Part shown: positions 7,458 to 8,335 of the stretch, piece by piece
How the letters are laid out: every line of letters begins with the position of its first letter
Position numbering within the stretch: position 1 is the stretch's first letter
Origin: JAFDZV01 sp966128725
Lineage (GTDB): Bacteria > Bacteroidota > Ignavibacteria > OLB7
Direction of reading: 5' to 3'
Assembly: GCA_966128725.1 (NCBI GenBank)
Contig: CBHYLN010000191.1
Location: forward strand, 1-8,335
DNA: 8,335 nucleotides
Program-made: the position numbers and the translations under genes
The notes under the pieces: generated by a model
Databases searched by the model: none
What the model was told of the DNA's origin: nothing
The model's input: the letters and a program-made list of their open reading frames with translations, nothing else

Positions 7458-8335
7458 ATGCCCAGTACAATGACGACGGCCGTCTACCACACCGGATCGG
7501 TGGCAACCGGCGGCGCGCTTGGGGTATCATATGCATCGGGAACAACACTGAAGTTCACCTACAAGTTCGAGAACTTCCTGCACCCTTTCGTGGGCGAGCT
7601 GATCGCGAAGCTCAACCTGGCGTCGCTGCGTGGAATGCTGGATCCCGTGTGGCTGAACGGCCTGAAGACGCCGGACCCAATAGCGTTTCCAACGCTGGAC
7701 TTCTTCAACAACATCTACCATCCGCTGGTGTCGGCGTATGTGGATGTGGTACACTATTCCAAGGAGATCGACATCTCGGCCTCAGGGCCGTACGCCAACT
7801 ACAATTGGGAGCTGCTGTTCCACGTGCCGTTCACGATCGCCGTGCATCTTAGCAAGACACAGCGTTTCGCCGAGGCGCAGAAGTGGTTCCATCTGATATT
7901 CGACCCAACCGAGAGCAACACGTCGATCCCGGCGGCGCAGCGGTACTGGCGGTTCTTCGGATTCCGCTACGGCACCAGCACCAACCATATCGACTATCTG
8001 CTGACACTGCTCAGCCAGAACTACTCAACGCTCTCCACGTCGGACCAGGCGCTGTACAACGCCACGATGGCCAGCTATCAGGCGTCGATGAACAAGCCGT
8101 TCCAGCCACACGCCGTGGCGCGCACCAGGCATCTTTCCTATAAGTACGCCGTGGTGATGAAGTACCTGGACAACCTGATCGCCTGGGGCGACAATCTGTT
8201 CCAGCAGGACACGGCCGAGGCAATCAACGAGGCCACGCAGATCTACGTGCTGGCCTCGAACATCCTGGGCCCGCGCCCACAGGCCATCCCGCCGCGCGGC
8301 AAGGTGAAGCCAAAAACGTTCGCGCAGTTGAACAC
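7458..8335 (+). CDS. Tc toxin A subunit, C-terminal chain (partial, runs off right edge)
   Basis: The frame is open from ATG 7458 to the window end, giving 292 complete codons with no stop. The visible protein matches the section of Tc-A subunits just before the pore-forming domain. Family-typical stretches are YKFENFLHPFVGELIAKLN (residues 35-53, the F-x-HP motif), NWELLFHVPFTIAVHLSK (116-133), RFAEAQKWFHLIFDPT (136-151), RYWRFFGFRY, and KYLDNLIAWGDNLF (235-248) leading to EATQIYVLASNILGPRP (258-274). There is no signal peptide. In single-chain relatives this sequence continues directly from the neuraminidase-like region, so this gene should complete the A subunit begun at 541, and the channel and TcB-docking domains should follow past 8335. 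Codon use matches the first chain. The family call is firm; assembly with the first chain is inferred from adjacency and complementary domain content. Confidence 0.92.
   Translation, partial: MPSTMTTAVYHTGSVATGGALGVSYASGTTLKFTYKFENFLHPFVGELIAKLNLASLRGMLDPVWLNGLKTPDPIAFPTLDFFNNIYHPLVSAYVDVVHYSKEIDISASGPYANYNWELLFHVPFTIAVHLSKTQRFAEAQKWFHLIFDPTESNTSIPAAQRYWRFFGFRYGTSTNHIDYLLTLLSQNYSTLSTSDQALYNATMASYQASMNKPFQPHAVARTRHLSYKYAVVMKYLDNLIAWGDNLFQQDTAEAINEATQIYVLASNILGPRPQAIPPRGKVKPKTFAQLN

Overview
The window carries most of a two-gene locus for the A subunit of a Tc (toxin complex, ABC-type) protein toxin. It lies downstream of the 3' end of an unrecognised gene. All supported genes are on the + strand. 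The toxin genes are GC-rich, with a strong preference for G or C at third codon positions, so the host is a GC-rich bacterium. I cannot name the lineage: there is no rRNA, tRNA or housekeeping gene here, and Tc-A homologues occur in many phyla.

Layout. Positions 2-325 hold the C-terminal about 107 codons of an open frame that enters from the left edge. It is lysine/glutamate-rich, has a lower GC content than the rest, and I do not recognise it. Positions 326-540 are non-coding and full of inverted repeats. A perfect 13-bp hairpin follows the upstream stop codon directly, and three smaller hairpins lie between it and the toxin gene's ribosome binding site. Positions 541-7401 encode a 2286-residue protein with, in order, an N-terminal beta-sandwich, a long alpha-helical VRP1-type shell region, a PA14-like domain, an ABC-toxin-N-type helical region, a neuraminidase-like region and a Pro/Ala/Gly-rich tail. 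After a 56-base gap with its own ribosome binding site, a second gene starts at 7458 and runs off the right edge. Its 292 visible residues are the part of a Tc-A chain that lies just before the pore-forming domain.

How the genes work together. In known Tc toxins the A subunit is a large oligomer that binds the cell and forms an injection channel. The TcB-TcC cocoon docks on it and delivers the toxic TcC C-terminus. Here the two adjacent genes together appear to supply one A subunit, cut after the neuraminidase-like region. The pore-forming and TcB-binding parts should lie just past 8335. No TcB or TcC gene is in the window.

The most notable points are the position of the split, which stop codons show is not a simple frameshift artefact, the large size of the combined A subunit, a Cys-rich motif joined to the SPAAYLVDLL signature, and the structured leader before the toxin operon. 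Family assignments come from recognised motifs only; no database search was run.
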